From Spinacia oleracea (Eukaryota; Streptophyta; Magnoliopsida; Caryophyllales; Amaranthaceae), in assembly GCF_020520425.1 (NCBI RefSeq), contig NC_079487.1, positions 130,408,385-130,472,384 of the forward strand: DNA of 64,000 bases. Direction: 5' to 3'. Under the pieces are notes generated by a model. That model saw only the letters and a list, made by a program, of their open reading frames with translations. It had not been told where the DNA came from and made no database searches. Position 1 is the first letter of the stretch, and each line of letters starts with the position of its first letter. A program made the position numbers and the translations under genes. Below, in pieces: positions 10,991 through 21,352 of this stretch.

Positions 10991-11118
10991 TATTTAAATT
11001 TTTTGACAAAGCACTTTAATAATTAGAGGTGACTTATAATTTTCAGCACCTTATCATTTAAGACGTCCGAAATGACGTGCCAAATAGAGCCTTAATCTAT
11101 CGATCATGATGAGTCTTA

Positions 11119-11852
11119 GGCTGTGTTTGGTAAACGATTTCAGTCACCTTAAATGATTAGGTGCTATTAGTATAAGTCACCTTAAATGATTATGAGTGTT
11201 TGGTAGGGAGCTGAAATAGAATTTAAGGTGGGTTAATTGACTGAAATCCAAACGTTATTCAAAGTAACGTTTGTAGATCAGGAGCTGAAATTTATTTTCC
11301 TTCAAACAAAAACCCAGGAAAATTGATTAATCAAACAAAAACAAAAAACCAGAATTGATACTAGGAACCTATATTACACGAAATTAAGGTTGCAAATTCG
11401 ATATGTCAAAATCATAGAATTTAATCGAAACAAATTAAAAGTTTAAATAAACCATTGAATCTTGAATCTACAATTTTTTTTTCTTCCAGGAGTGAAGTAG
11501 AAGAAGACAAGAAGAAAATAGAAGGATGTGGGACTTGATTTTTTATGTTCATATTATTGTACGGGTATACATTCTTTTAATTACAATAAAATAAATAAAA
11601 TTAGGAGTTAATTAATTTGTGTATTTTATTTGTAAGTTGTAAATATTTATGACACATAAATATTTAGATGTGGTATACCGGTATTATATAGAATATCAAT
11701 TAAAAAATTACTTAAACTTTCAGGTACTTATAAAACTAGTTTTACCAAACACTTGATGTAAATTGGTATCTTATCATTTCAGGATCTTATTAATTTCAGG
11801 TGCTAGATTATCAATTTCAGCTCAATTTCAGCTAATGTTACCAAACAGAGCC
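11119..11852. mobile_element. Harbinger/Tourist-like element, non-autonomous, 734 bp
   Basis: Starts GGCTGTGTTTGGTAAACG and ends ATGTTACCAAACAGAGCC, inverted repeats flanked by TTA (11116-11118 and 11853-11855). The TIR and TTA duplication are those of PIF/Harbinger-type elements. No transposase frame is present. Related copies are at 1-278 and 10012-11091. Confidence 0.6.
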
Positions 11853-12299
11853 TTAATCATCTATCTACCAAAATGTTAGAGATAATTATTTCAACTTCTA
11901 GTCTTGTAGCTGAAAGTGTACGTGGCTTGAATGAATTCAACCTTGTTTAATTTACTCCTAATCATGTGCTATGAACTTACTGAGGAAAATTCAAACAGAT
12001 TAGAACATATACGTATAACCTATCCTATATACAAACCTTTATTCTTTGTCTCTCTGCCCCGTCTATATTTTATACGGAGTACTCCGTAAGTTAATTGTAC
12101 GCTTGTAATACCCTATGAGACGTTTTCTTCTTTAAATGTGATAACTTATTTAATAACATAAAATGATTGATTGGTCTTAATTGGAGTGCAAAGCTAGAAT
12201 CGAACCCTGGTCAAGGGGGCGAAAGAGGAGAGTTATCAGCTTCAAATCCTCTAGTGTCCATACTAGCTAGAGAAATACGTAGTGTCCATTGCTTGGGAG
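11853..12299. other. Spacer with possible decayed SINE head
   Basis: No gene. On the minus strand around 12190-12210 there is a B-box-like GGGTTCGATTCTAGC, which may be the relic of a tRNA-derived SINE. The segment 11856-11925 is similar to 540-600. Confidence 0.3.
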
Positions 12300-13167
12300 C
12301 AGGGGCGGATTTAGGGGGGTACAAGGGGTATCGTTGCCCCCCATTCTCTAGATCCGCGAAAAAATATATAACAGTAATAGGTATTTTGCATATATTTGAA
12401 ATTCCCTATTGGGTATCACATAAATGAGTTTGTCTCAGTTGGTTGAGTATTTAGCCTCATTATGTTAGAGCAAAGTGATACAGGGTTCGAGTCTTGGTAA
12501 TTCTTATTTTTCATCACTTTTTCCCATTTATTTAGCTCCTTAATGTTTTACTTTCTCATTGTTTAGCGCTTAATAGTTTTTTCACCGTTTAAGTATTTAT
12601 TGATTTTAGTCTTTCCTTTTTTCAAATCTTTAATGATTCTAGCTATATCATTTATGAGTTTCTTTTTCACTCATTTAATTTCAATTACATAGATATATTA
12701 CTTTTTGTGAATTTTACTTTTATACCTAGCTAAAATTAGTTGCATGGGTTATATAATTTTTTTTAAAATAAAATTTGTGAACACAATGCTTGATGTCATA
12801 TACATAGTGAAGAATAATATTTTCAATTCTATTGAAATTTAATATGATTTCAATTTCATTAATGGTTTTTATTTACACAGTTCACAACTCCTTTATTTCT
12901 CTAATTGTTCTATTGTTTATCGAATATACTAAAAGACTAGTAAATCGTTGATAATATAAATGAAATAAACGGTGGGTTTAGATTTTAATTATTTGGACTA
13001 AAATATTACAACGAATGTAATTTTGACCCCTTTTTTAATATCGAAAGTAGACCCTTTTTTGGATCATTTTTATAGCGGAATTGGACCCGATTTTTTTTTT
13101 CCCCCGGTTGGTAGACTATAAGAAATTCATTCGTACCCCCATTTCTCAAATCCTAGATCCGCCACTG
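12300..13167. mobile_element. Non-autonomous hAT element, 868 bp
   Basis: Begins CAGGGGCGGATTTAGG and ends TCCTAGATCCGCCACTG, giving TIRs CAGGGGCGGAT / CAGTGGCGGAT. A perfect 8-bp duplication, cttgggag, lies at 12292-12299 and 13168-13175. These are hAT hallmarks. There is no transposase reading frame. Its interior at 12425-12510 holds a tRNA-like segment with an A-box-like ctcagttggttgag and a B-box-like gggttcgagtc. Confidence 0.8.
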
Positions 13168-13175
13168 CTTGGGAG

Positions 13176-13978
13176 TCTTTGATGAGTAAATTAAATTAAA
13201 CCAAAAAAATTCCAGCAGGAAATATGCAAGATTGCAAGCACTGATCGATTATATTTGAATAGATTAATTGGTGTGTTAACTACCTAATCGCACTGCAACG
13301 ATGCTACGTTTATTATTTTGCATGCAACAGCATTGATTAGTTTGGTGTACGTGTTTGGTTATAAATTGCACTGCAACATTTCTACAATTGTTATTGCATG
13401 CAACAGCAATACAGCATGCATTTACTTGTTTGGTGTGTTTTGGTGATCAATTGTATAACTAATGTTGTGTCAAGCCCGCGTGCCTTGGGTCTATCTTTCT
13501 ATCTAGGCTCTATGTCACTAGTAATATGCCGATTTTTGCTCATCGATCTGTACCTAAACCTAGATCTGAATGAAGATGAACCGACCTCTACAAATTATGT
13601 AGAATATATACTCTTCTAGTTCCTAACAAAAAAGTAAGTGATACGGAGAGCTAATTAAGTTATGTTATGATATTATTCTTTCAAAATTCCTCATTAAAAT
13701 TTTGCAAAAAAGGGTCAATATTCAAACCCTAATAATAATTATTATATTATTCTATACTCCATATATTAGACTCTTAGCTTGTTACGTTAGTACGTTGTTG
13801 TAACTTCCTATTTTCGTGGTGTAAGTTGCAAATTTGTGTACAAAATAACATTATTTGGAAACGAATGTAGTATTTGAAAATTCAATTAAGCTTTGTTTTT
13901 CTTTTCATCTTTGCGCGCATGTGCGTATGTATCATGTACCTTCATAATCGTCGTTGTGTCATTTCCTAGACTCTGGTT
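13176..13978. other. Upstream region of CYP77B copy 2
   Basis: AT-rich with two similar phrases near 13300-13430 (ttgcatgcaacagcat, gtttggtgtgt), i.e. a short local duplication of about 100 bp. No coding sequence was recognised. The proximal promoter block begins at 13979. Confidence 0.4.
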
Positions 13979-14123
13979 GGTACATACAAATTTATTCATG
14001 GTCTCTCAATACCACTATAAGTAATTAAGCCCACCCTTCTCGTACCAATCAACAAATATACATGCACTACACAAATTAAGCTAGCCTTTTGTCTTTCTCA
14101 TTTTTCTTCACTTAAAGTAAGAC
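13979..14123 (+). promoter_or_regulatory. Core promoter and leader of CYP77B copy 2
   Basis: ggtacatacaaatttattca, tctctcaataccac and a TATA-like tataagtaa (14016) match the block before copy 1 (5077-5126) base for base over most positions. The TATA-like element is weaker than TATAAATTAA of copy 1 and of the relic. Confidence 0.5.
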
Positions 14124-14938
14124 ATGGAATTCCTAGATATGCTCTTACTCCTCCTAGCAACAATCTTTCTCCCACTAGGGTTTCGACGATGGTTCACCAC
14201 CATCAAGGGCCCGAAGAACCTCCCCCCGGGCCCTCCAGGGTGGCCCATCGTCGGATACCTCTTCCATTTCATCCTCCAACGTCGGCCTTTCGTGTACGTT
14301 ATCCGAGATCTACGAAAGATATACGGGCCCATCTTCACTATACAGATGGGTCAGAAGACATTTGTCATCCTCACGGATGCGAAACTCATCCATGAGGCCC
14401 TTGTTCAACGGGGCACACTCTTCGCGAACCGGCCCGACGAGTCCCCCACCCGGTGGATTTTCAGCTTCGGCAAGTGTGACATAAACTCCGCGAAGTATGG
14501 CCCGTTATGGCGTGCCCTACGGAGGAATTTCACCACCGAGTTGGTGGGCTCGGCACGAGTGAAGCAATGCGGGTGGGTGAGGAAGTGGGCCTTAGAGAAC
14601 CATATGGGCCGGGTCAAGGAGGAAGCCCAGGAAAAAGGCTACGTTGAGGTGATGAGCCAATGTAGGCTTACTATATGTAGCATATTAATCTGCCTTTGCT
14701 TTGGAGCTAAGTTATCTGATGAGTATGCAAAAAACATTGATAGTGTTTTTAAGGAAGTATTGCGTATGCCTTTGCCGAAGCTTCCAGACTTCCTGCCGAT
14801 TCTGACCCCGTTGGTTGCCCGGGGTCAGTTGAGGCGGGCCAAGGAGCTTAGGAGAAAGCAAATGGAGATAATTGGCCCGCTTGTGCAGGCCCGTAAGGCT
14901 TTTGTTGAGAGCGGCGAAAACCCAAAAAGTAGCTCACT

Positions 14939-16089
14939 CAGGCCCGGCCATAAGGAGGTCCGGTCGGATCTCCAGCACAGGGCCCAAAAATTCGGGGGCC
15001 CAAAAAATAATAAAGACTGTTGGACTAAAACTGAAAAAAAATAAAAAAAAAATCTACTTCTCTTTCCCTTCCCCGTAACTTCCTAAAACAATTTCCAACA
15101 ATGACGCCTCTTCAAATTCTCTCTCCTTTCCAATTCCCATGGTGATTTCCAAAAATGGGTCAATTAATTCCCTTAATAATAATCAGCTCTCCACGACTCA
15201 ACCATTCCTCTTCTCGCTCCATGACTCTCACTTTCTCTCTCTGCCGTTCAAGCCTTTCTCTACCAGGTAATTTTCTTATGCTAAAACCTCGAGATTTGAT
15301 TTTTGTTGTTGTTGTTGTTGTTGTTGTTGTGCTTGATTGTAATTTTTCGATTTCAATTTTCAGTTAGGGTTTTGAAATCGAGTGGTTCTTTCAAGAAAAT
15401 CGAGTAGTTCTTTCAATTTTCGGTTATGGTTTTGAAAATCGAGTGGTTATTTTGATGGATTTGGAACTCTCAGGAGGAATGAACGCGGTGGAATTTGGCC
15501 AATTAGGTAGGGTTTATTGAAGATTTTGGGTTTAATTTATCCATTTGATTGTTGTTGTTACTGGGTAATTTGTAGAGTTTAATTGCAAATTGAAAGCATG
15601 CATGGAGTAATTTGTTAATATTTAATAGTTATATTATCTTTACTAATATAACTTGTACTCCGTATTATATTTTTGTAAATATTCCGTAGCAATATTTTGT
15701 GAATAGTCAAAGCCGTTAGCATATCCTGTTAGTATATCATGGCTTGATTGGCTTGATTAGCTTGATTGATTCCTTGATTTAATTAAGGAATCAAATCAAA
15801 ACAATATTACCTTAGCTTGTATATAAGTATTTGACTGCAAATGAATAAAGGCACGGAAATATCTTCTAATAATATTGTTCATCTATTATCACCCATTAAT
15901 TCATAAAAAAAAATACCTATAAGTAGTTCAATGAATAAATTTTCATATATTAGATATGTTTCAAGAGGGGAAGTTCGATATTTCTTATTGCAAGTAATCG
16001 ACAGTTTGTCAATGAATGTAAAGAGGGCCTCATATGAACTTTAGTTATACGCTCAGCACAGGGCCACCAAATCGCCGGAGCCGGCCCTG
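14939..16089. mobile_element. Non-autonomous hAT element, 1151 bp, inside CYP77B copy 2 exon 1
   Basis: Termini CAGGCCCGGCC... and ...AGCCGGCCCTG (inverted repeats, one mismatch in the first ten) are flanked by a perfect 8-bp duplication, agctcact, at 14931-14938 and 16090-16097. 'Cagcacagggcc' occurs in direct orientation near both ends (about 15013 and 16057). There is no transposase. Inside are a (GTT)n run at 15303-15329 and a stretch resembling a captured host first exon. The insertion does not have GT..AG borders, so it is not simply an intron. Confidence 0.88.
15138..15270 (+). other. Possible captured host first exon within the hAT
   Basis: From atggtgatttcc at 15138 an open frame reads MVISKNGSINSLNNN, then LHDSHFLSLPFKPFSTR, and meets a splice-donor-like AG|GTAATTTT at 15268. 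It is followed by T-rich, intron-like DNA with a (GTT)n run. The Ser/Leu/Phe-rich, Arg-ended style resembles an organelle transit peptide. This is an inference from composition; I do not recognise the source gene. Confidence 0.3.
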
Positions 16090-16452
16090 AGCTCACTTCA
16101 TATGGAGAGCCCGGTCGGGGCGGCCTACGTGGACTCTCTCTTTAGCCTTGATATACCGGAAAGGCCCGGCGGGCTTGGTGAGGAAGCGTTGGTGACTTTG
16201 TGCTCGGAGGTGATCAATGGTGGAACTGACACTAGCGCCACCGTAGTTGAGTGGGCCCTCTTCCACCTTGTGTTAGACCAAAGGGTAAGATATTCCAAAA
16301 TTCCTAGTACTAATTTAAGAATGTGCTTCAGAAAATTGTGTTCGCATTATTGTACTAACGTTTGCCTTTGACGGTCTAAATTTACATTAATTACACTAAC
16401 GTTGTGATAATAATATTTAAAAATCTTGTATAGGTAGCTTTAACTGCTACTA

Positions 16453-16782
16453 CATCTGTCTCTTTTTGTTCTTTACGTTTTCCTTTTTTGGTATTTCAAA
16501 AAATTCTTTACATTTTCTTTTATATTATCACATAAATGACTTAGTATTTTATCAAAATTTGTGTCCAATTATTATTTTAGCCAATTAAATTCATTGGGTC
16601 ATTTAATCTCTCATACTTTTCTATTGGGACATTAAATTTTTCTCATTTCCCAATATCAGAATTTTGATAAAAGTGAAATCATTATAAATAAACGTAATTT
16701 ATCGGAATCTCGATGCAAATTAATTATTTGTTAAAACGCGTGAAAAATACCAAACGTAAAAAACAAAAAGAGACAGAGGGAG
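16453..16782. mobile_element. Stowaway-type MITE (family A) in CYP77B copy 2 intron
   Basis: CATCTGTCTCTTTTTGTTC... and ...AACAAAAAGAGACAGAGGGAG are inverted repeats between TA dinucleotides. The interior phrases (ccaattaaattcattggg, aatttttctcatt, gataaaagtgaaa) are shared with the other family A copies. Confidence 0.7.
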
Positions 16783-17169
16783 TACATATAAAAAGGTAAA
16801 AATGAAAATTTCACTTATCTTAAAATTGACGAAGGATATTCAATTGAAATTACATATCTTAGGTAGAAAATGAAAAAATAATCGAAACAATTACTTATCT
16901 TAAAATTGACGCATGATATTGTCACTCATTTTTTTTTAAATGACTAAATTACTTCCAATTTAGAACATGAGTTAAATGACTAAAGTTAAGGACAGAGGGG
17001 AACGACCGCGATCGTTAAGATTCATTATTAATCAAACAAAATGCTTATTTGTATATATCCCTAAGGGTTGCATGTATTATTTCTTGATTTTATTTGATCA
17101 TACAAATTCTTATTTAAAAAGTAACTCAAAATGTTTTAAAGTTAACCCGATATATGTAAAAATTATATA

Positions 17170-17411
17170 CCCCCTCTGTTCCAATTTATTCGTTACATTT
17201 ATCTTTGCATAAAGTTTTAGGTGATAGATGTGATATGAGTTAGTGGATTATTTTTTTTTAATTGAATGAGGGAGAGTGTAGAGACAAAAAAAAAATTAGT
17301 GAAAAAAGGAGACAATATAATAATTGTGGGGTCATTCTTAATTTAGACGTGTAACAACTAATTTGGGACGAAGGAAAATGAGAGTGTAACAACTAATTTG
17401 GACAGATGGAG
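17170..17411. mobile_element. Stowaway-type MITE in CYP77B copy 2 intron
   Basis: CCCCCTCTGTTCCAATTTAT... and ...AACTAATTTGGACAGATGGAG are imperfect inverted repeats flanked by TA. About 242 bp; interior unrelated to family A. Confidence 0.55.
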
Positions 17412-18198
17412 TACTTTTTAGTGATAAATTTTTCCATTTTAACAAAAATTAGGGAAATTATTCATTCACAATAACTAATAATGTATAAAATTAATCATTT
17501 AACCATTTAAAAATGTTCATTTATCAAAAAACTGGGTAAAAGTTATACCAATATACATAAATTTATTTTACACATTGTGCACACAACACCCTCTTAATTT
17601 GATCAACTGTCACTCATTAAATGATTTACTACAAATGTCTCATTATCCACCATACTTGCAGGCTCAACATGAATTGTACAAAGAAATAGTGGAAGTGGTA
17701 GGGGAGAATGGAGTTGTTACCGAGGATGACCTAGAGAAGATGCCTTTCCTCAACGCCATCATCAAGGAGACACTACGGCGACACCCGCCTACCCACCTTC
17801 TTCTCTCTCATGCCGCGACGGAGGACGCCGTCTTAGGCGGCTACACCATCCCAAAAGATGCAAACCTCGAGATTTACACGCCATGGGTGACCCAAGACCC
17901 GGCCCTGTGGACTGACCCGGAAGAGTTCCAGCCCGAGAGATTCTTGCCGGGGGGAGAAGGGTATGAGGTAGACTGGACGGGCAACCGGGGGGTTCGGATG
18001 ATTCCCTTTGGAGCGGGCAGGCGGATCTGCCCTGCTTGGAGTTTGGGTATCGTGCATGTGGGTTTGTTGCTTGCTAGGATGGTGCATGCTTTTAAATGGG
18101 TTCCTTTCCCGGGTAGCCAGCCCGACCCGACTGAAACATTTGCTTTTACTATGGTGATGAAAAACCCTCTTAAGGCTGTAATATTACCTAGGTCTTGA

Positions 18199-18645
18199 TT
18201 CATGGTGTACCAATTTTTAGTGTTAATTTTCAAATTGAGTTGGTACGGTATATTAAGAAATTTTAGTGTGATGATGATATGTAAACTATGGTGATATAAG
18301 AATATGATATATCCGTATAGACCTTGTTATATGTACACGTAGTAATTGATTGTTATAGTTTTTCGGTATTTTTTAATTTATTTTAGGGGATGATGTATGT
18401 TCGGCTATATAATTAAGTATTTAACGTATTTTCTAAATTGAAACTAAACATGTCAAACCAGTCACCGATTTGAGTAATTAGAGCTTAGTGCAAATATATA
18501 TTTTGGTCAAATATCAAGCTCAAGAAAATAAAATTTAAATTATTTAATATAGCAATTGGAACATCGCTCGAACTACACACTATGTACCAATGGAAAAAAC
18601 AAAAGTACAAGGTATCATTGAGAATTTCCTTTCATTTGATTATCA
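18199..18645. other. 3' flank of CYP77B copy 2
   Basis: AT-rich, no gene or repeat recognised. Presumably contains the 3' UTR of the P450. Confidence 0.35.
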
Positions 18646-18653
18646 GACACTAG

Positions 18654-19206
18654 TAGACCTGTCAAACGGGTCGGTCGGGTCGGGTTGTAAAGAATTACTT
18701 TCGGATTCGGGTTGAATCGGGTCGGTCACTTTCGGGTTCGGGTTTGCAAATGCTTGTTCAAGACCCAGAACTTTCGGGTTCGGGTTGACCCAACGGGTTG
18801 AGAGATTTTAAAACGCGCATTATATTTTCATTAATTTAGGTTATAAATATACAAAATATTGGGACAAATTAACAAATTTTCCTACGAAAGTTTATATTTA
18901 GTCAAATTCAACCATAAAATGGCGTATAATTCAAATTAAAATCATATTACACACAAAAATAGTAAAAACAACGTGTCTATTATGCTTAAATTTTCTCATA
19001 ATCTCATTTATTACTGTAAATACAATGATTTTCAATCGGTCGGGTCCAAAACGGGTTCGGTCAGGTTTTGACCCATTCATTTTCGGGTTGCTCGGGTTCG
19101 GATAAAATCGGGTTACGGGTCACAAAATCTTGTTCAGGACCCAGTATTTTCGGGTCGGGTTCGGATCGGTTTTCGGGTCGGGTCGGGTCGATTTTTGACA
19201 GCTCTA
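18654..19206. mobile_element. hAT-type MITE rich in cgggttcggg, 553 bp
   Basis: Ends TAGACCTGTCAAACGGGTCG and ...CGATTTTTGACAGCTCTA (TIR TAGAsCTGTCAAA) are flanked by a perfect 8-bp duplication, gacactag, at 18646-18653 and 19207-19214. Both ends are arrays of cgggt(t)cggg words around an AT-rich core; no coding capacity. Confidence 0.78.
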
Positions 19207-19403
19207 GACACTAGTATAGTATTCTTGTCAAAAAAAAAAAAATAACACAATAAAACAGAAACAAAACGTTTGTTCAGCCTAACCTTATAAATTATGGGCC
19301 TTTGTGCAGCCTTTTTACTTGAGGTCCAAGAAGAAAAAGAAGTGGACCTTTTATCACAAGGGAAAACTATGGAAAACAAAAATGCAAATTACTCCGTATT
19401 ATT

Positions 19404-19593
19404 TTTTTATTTATTTTTTTGGTGTTAGCATTCGATTCACCCTTAGGGTTATAACTATCCGGATTCGGGGCGCGCGATTCTGGGTGGATAGGTTCTAGTC
19501 CCCTCCCAATTATTGTTGCGGGGGATCGAACACGGGTCCTCCCTACCAAGTTCAGCTCCAATCACCACTGAACCAACAGACAATTGGTAAATA
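19404..19593 (-). mobile_element. tRNA-derived SINE, 190 bp, minus strand
   Basis: On the minus strand the 5' end reads ...TGTTGGTTCAGTGGTGATTG (A-box-like) and CGTGTTCGATCCCC (B box), and the 3' end runs into an A-rich tail. A 13-bp duplication, actccgtattatt, flanks it at 19391-19403 and 19594-19606. These are the marks of a complete, fairly young pol III SINE. The 3' wording (cccgaatccggatagttata, ccctaagggtgaatcga) should identify the family in a plant SINE library. Confidence 0.75.
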
Positions 19594-19749
19594 ACTCCGT
19601 ATTATTAGGAGATTTTTTACAGTTTACTTTTCCATATTACAAAAACTTCTTGGAAAATAGTTACACTTTTTAATAAAATAGGATGCTTTAGACATTGTGA
19701 TCAAATAGTAATATGGAGTATTCAATTAATTGTACTATACAATTAACTA

Positions 19750-20103
19750 CTTCCCTCCGTCTCTTTTTGTTTTTACGTTTGGTATTTTTCACGCGTTTTA
19801 ACGATTAATTAATTTGCATCGGGATTCCTCAATTTTTTTATTTAAACAAGATAAATTACGTTTATTTATAATGTTTTTACTTTTATCAAAATTCTGATAT
19901 TGGGAAATGGGAAAATTTTAATGTCCCAATGGAAAAGTGTGAAAAATATAATGTCCCAATGAATTTAATTGGCTAAAATAATAATTGGACACAAATTTTG
20001 ATAGAATAACAAGTCATTTATGTGATAATATAAAAGGAAATGTAAAGAACATTTTGAAATACCCAAAAAGGAAAACGTAAAAAACAAAAAGAGACAGGGG
20101 GAG
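19750..20103. mobile_element. Stowaway-type MITE (family A)
   Basis: CTTCCCTCCGTCTC... / ...GAGACAGGGGGAG inverted repeats with TA on both sides; 354 bp. It stands 23 bp before another family A element. Confidence 0.72.
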
Positions 20104-20126
20104 TAGTTATACTTCCTAATCAAATA

Positions 20127-20649
20127 CCCCTGTCCCTTTTTGTTATTTACGTTTGGTATTATGCACACGATTTAATGAATAATTAACGTGGGTTTGAGAT
20201 TCCTTCCTTTTTTTAAAAAAACAATGCAAATTACGTTTATTTATAATGTTTTCACTTATATCCAAAAACTGACATTGGAAAAATGTGAAAAAATTAATGC
20301 TCCAATGAAAAAGTGTGAGATATTAAATGCCCCAATGAAATTGATTTGTTAAAATAATCTTTGGGTACAATTTTGACAAAATAATAAGGCATTTATGTGA
20401 TAATATAAAAGGAAATATTCTCAATATAAAGAACAAAATGAGACACCTTAAACAGAATACGTTAAGAACAAAAAGGGACGATGATTTCATAGCCTGGTTT
20501 TAGTTGTCAGTTTGTTGGGACTTAAAATGTTCCTCTAAATTACAATGCTGTAACTCATTGATGTATTCGACAATGGGCCATTATGGTCAATGAATGCAAT
20601 AAAACGCCAATTCCTATCAAAAAAAAAAAAAAAAAAGGGACGAAAAAAG
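20127..20649. mobile_element. Stowaway-type MITE (family A), interrupted by a poly-A retroposon
   Basis: Begins CCCCTGTCCCTTTTTGTTAT and ends aacaaaaagggacga...aaaaag, with TA at both sides. A 155-bp insertion near the right end (20482-20636) splits the terminal repeat. Confidence 0.6.
20482..20636 (+). mobile_element. 5'-truncated poly-A retroposon (LINE 3' end or similar)
   Basis: tgatttcatagcctgg... ends in gaatgcaataaaacgccaat, then tcctatc(A)n, with gggacga (longer if the A run is counted) repeated on both sides (20475-20481 and 20637-20643). The tail wording is that of plant LINE 3' ends. It inserted into the terminal repeat of a Stowaway element. Confidence 0.55.
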
Positions 20650-21352
20650 TAGTTATATTTTCTAATCAAATAGTTATAATTTATTACTGTATAGTTATAT
20701 TTTTTTTAATGATGACATAAATGATATTATATGCATGATTCACAGAAAACATAAACCTAGTTTTTTCATTTTGGTGTTTTCCAACAAGTCCATTATTCTA
20801 TACGTATCAACTTTTCGCATTGTACCAAGCTATGACTATTTCATTTACCAAAGAAATTAGTAAATCCACATTTATGGAAAATTATTATTTCAAGGGTAAA
20901 ATTATTTCTACCAAAAAAATCTATCATTTTCTCAATAATTTACTTGAAAAAGTATAATTATTGTGGAACAATCACATACGGAGTACCAAAATGTTGGTTA
21001 TTTTAAAAGAGAGAAGAAAGAGCTTTATTCTATTACGTGAACAATTCGCGCGTAGACAAATTTAACAATACCTCCCTTATCCCAATCGACACTCTGTCAC
21101 TCCCTAGATTCGGAGAACCGTCTTTTCGCAAGATAACATAAATATTTACGATTATACCACTCAACTTCAAATCGCGCGAGTGGGTCTTTTCATACTTTCT
21201 CGAGGTTTATAAAAAGCGTATAAATATAGAAGAGGAAGGAGCTATAAGAGCTCATTAGTCATTTTTCCTCTAATTATAGTTTCATTTCAAAAATTCTGTG
21301 ATCGTGCGATAAACCCTAGGAGAGAGAATTTGAAAAGGCGAGAGAAATCAAG
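20650..21352 (+). promoter_or_regulatory. Upstream region and 5' UTR of the SUMO gene
   Basis: No coding sequence. The segment 21205-21352 (gaggtttataaaaagcgtat, then atagaagaggaaggagctat through agagaaatcaag) looks like a core promoter followed by a leader, with a TATA-like tttataaaaa around 21207 about 146 bp before the ATG. The start site itself is inferred. Confidence 0.35.

Larger units (their letters stand above)
10012..11091. mobile_element. Harbinger/Tourist-like element (TTA duplication) carrying nested insertions
   Basis: The left end (tta|gtctatgtttgacataatta) and right end (...tgccaaatagagcc|tta) are inverted repeats of the family seen complete at 11119-11852. The interior has the characteristic 'aactgaaattgataagg' wording. 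A Stowaway (10303-10990) sits inside, and that in turn holds an RRM-coding insert. Without the nested DNA the element would be about 390 bp. Confidence 0.55.
14124..18198 (+). pseudogene. CYP77B: CYP77B copy 2, exon 1 split by a hAT insertion
   Basis: Coding segments are 14124-14938, 16098-16284 and 17662-18198, the first two being one exon interrupted by the element at 14939-16089. Ignoring the element and one copy of its 8-bp duplication, the frame runs without interruption for 512 codons and all P450 motifs are present: NLPPGPPGWP, NGGTDTSA, KETLRRHPP, ERF, FGAGRRICPA. It is very similar to copy 1. The start is either 14124 (MEFLDML...) or the in-frame ATG at 14139 that corresponds to copy 1. 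As assembled, the protein would end inside the element soon after residue 271, before the I-helix and haem loop, so no active enzyme is expected. The otherwise clean frame suggests a recent insertion. Intron 16285-17661 carries two Stowaways. Confidence 0.85.

Noticed and set aside
12422-12510. tRNA gene
   Set aside because: Only A- and B-box-like words; no acceptor stem or anticodon arm could be folded. Better read as a SINE-like part of a hAT element.
13398-13619. 73-codon ORF upstream of CYP77B copy 2
   Set aside because: No recognisable domain or conservation; chance ORF in AT-rich DNA.
14939-16089. Reading the insertion in CYP77B copy 2 as an ordinary intron
   Set aside because: Borders are CAGG...CCTG with an 8-bp direct duplication, not GT-AG, and copy 1 has no intron here.
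17833-18233. Long antisense ORFs over CYP77B exon 2 (also 7925-8233)
   Set aside because: Shadows of the conserved P450 coding sequence; same pattern in both copies.
18654-19206. Interstitial telomere-like array (cgggtt words)
   Set aside because: The unit differs from plant telomere repeat tttaggg, and the stretch has hAT TIRs and an 8-bp duplication.
19480-19593. tRNA gene on the minus strand
   Set aside because: The boxes belong to a complete SINE with A-rich tail and 13-bp duplication.
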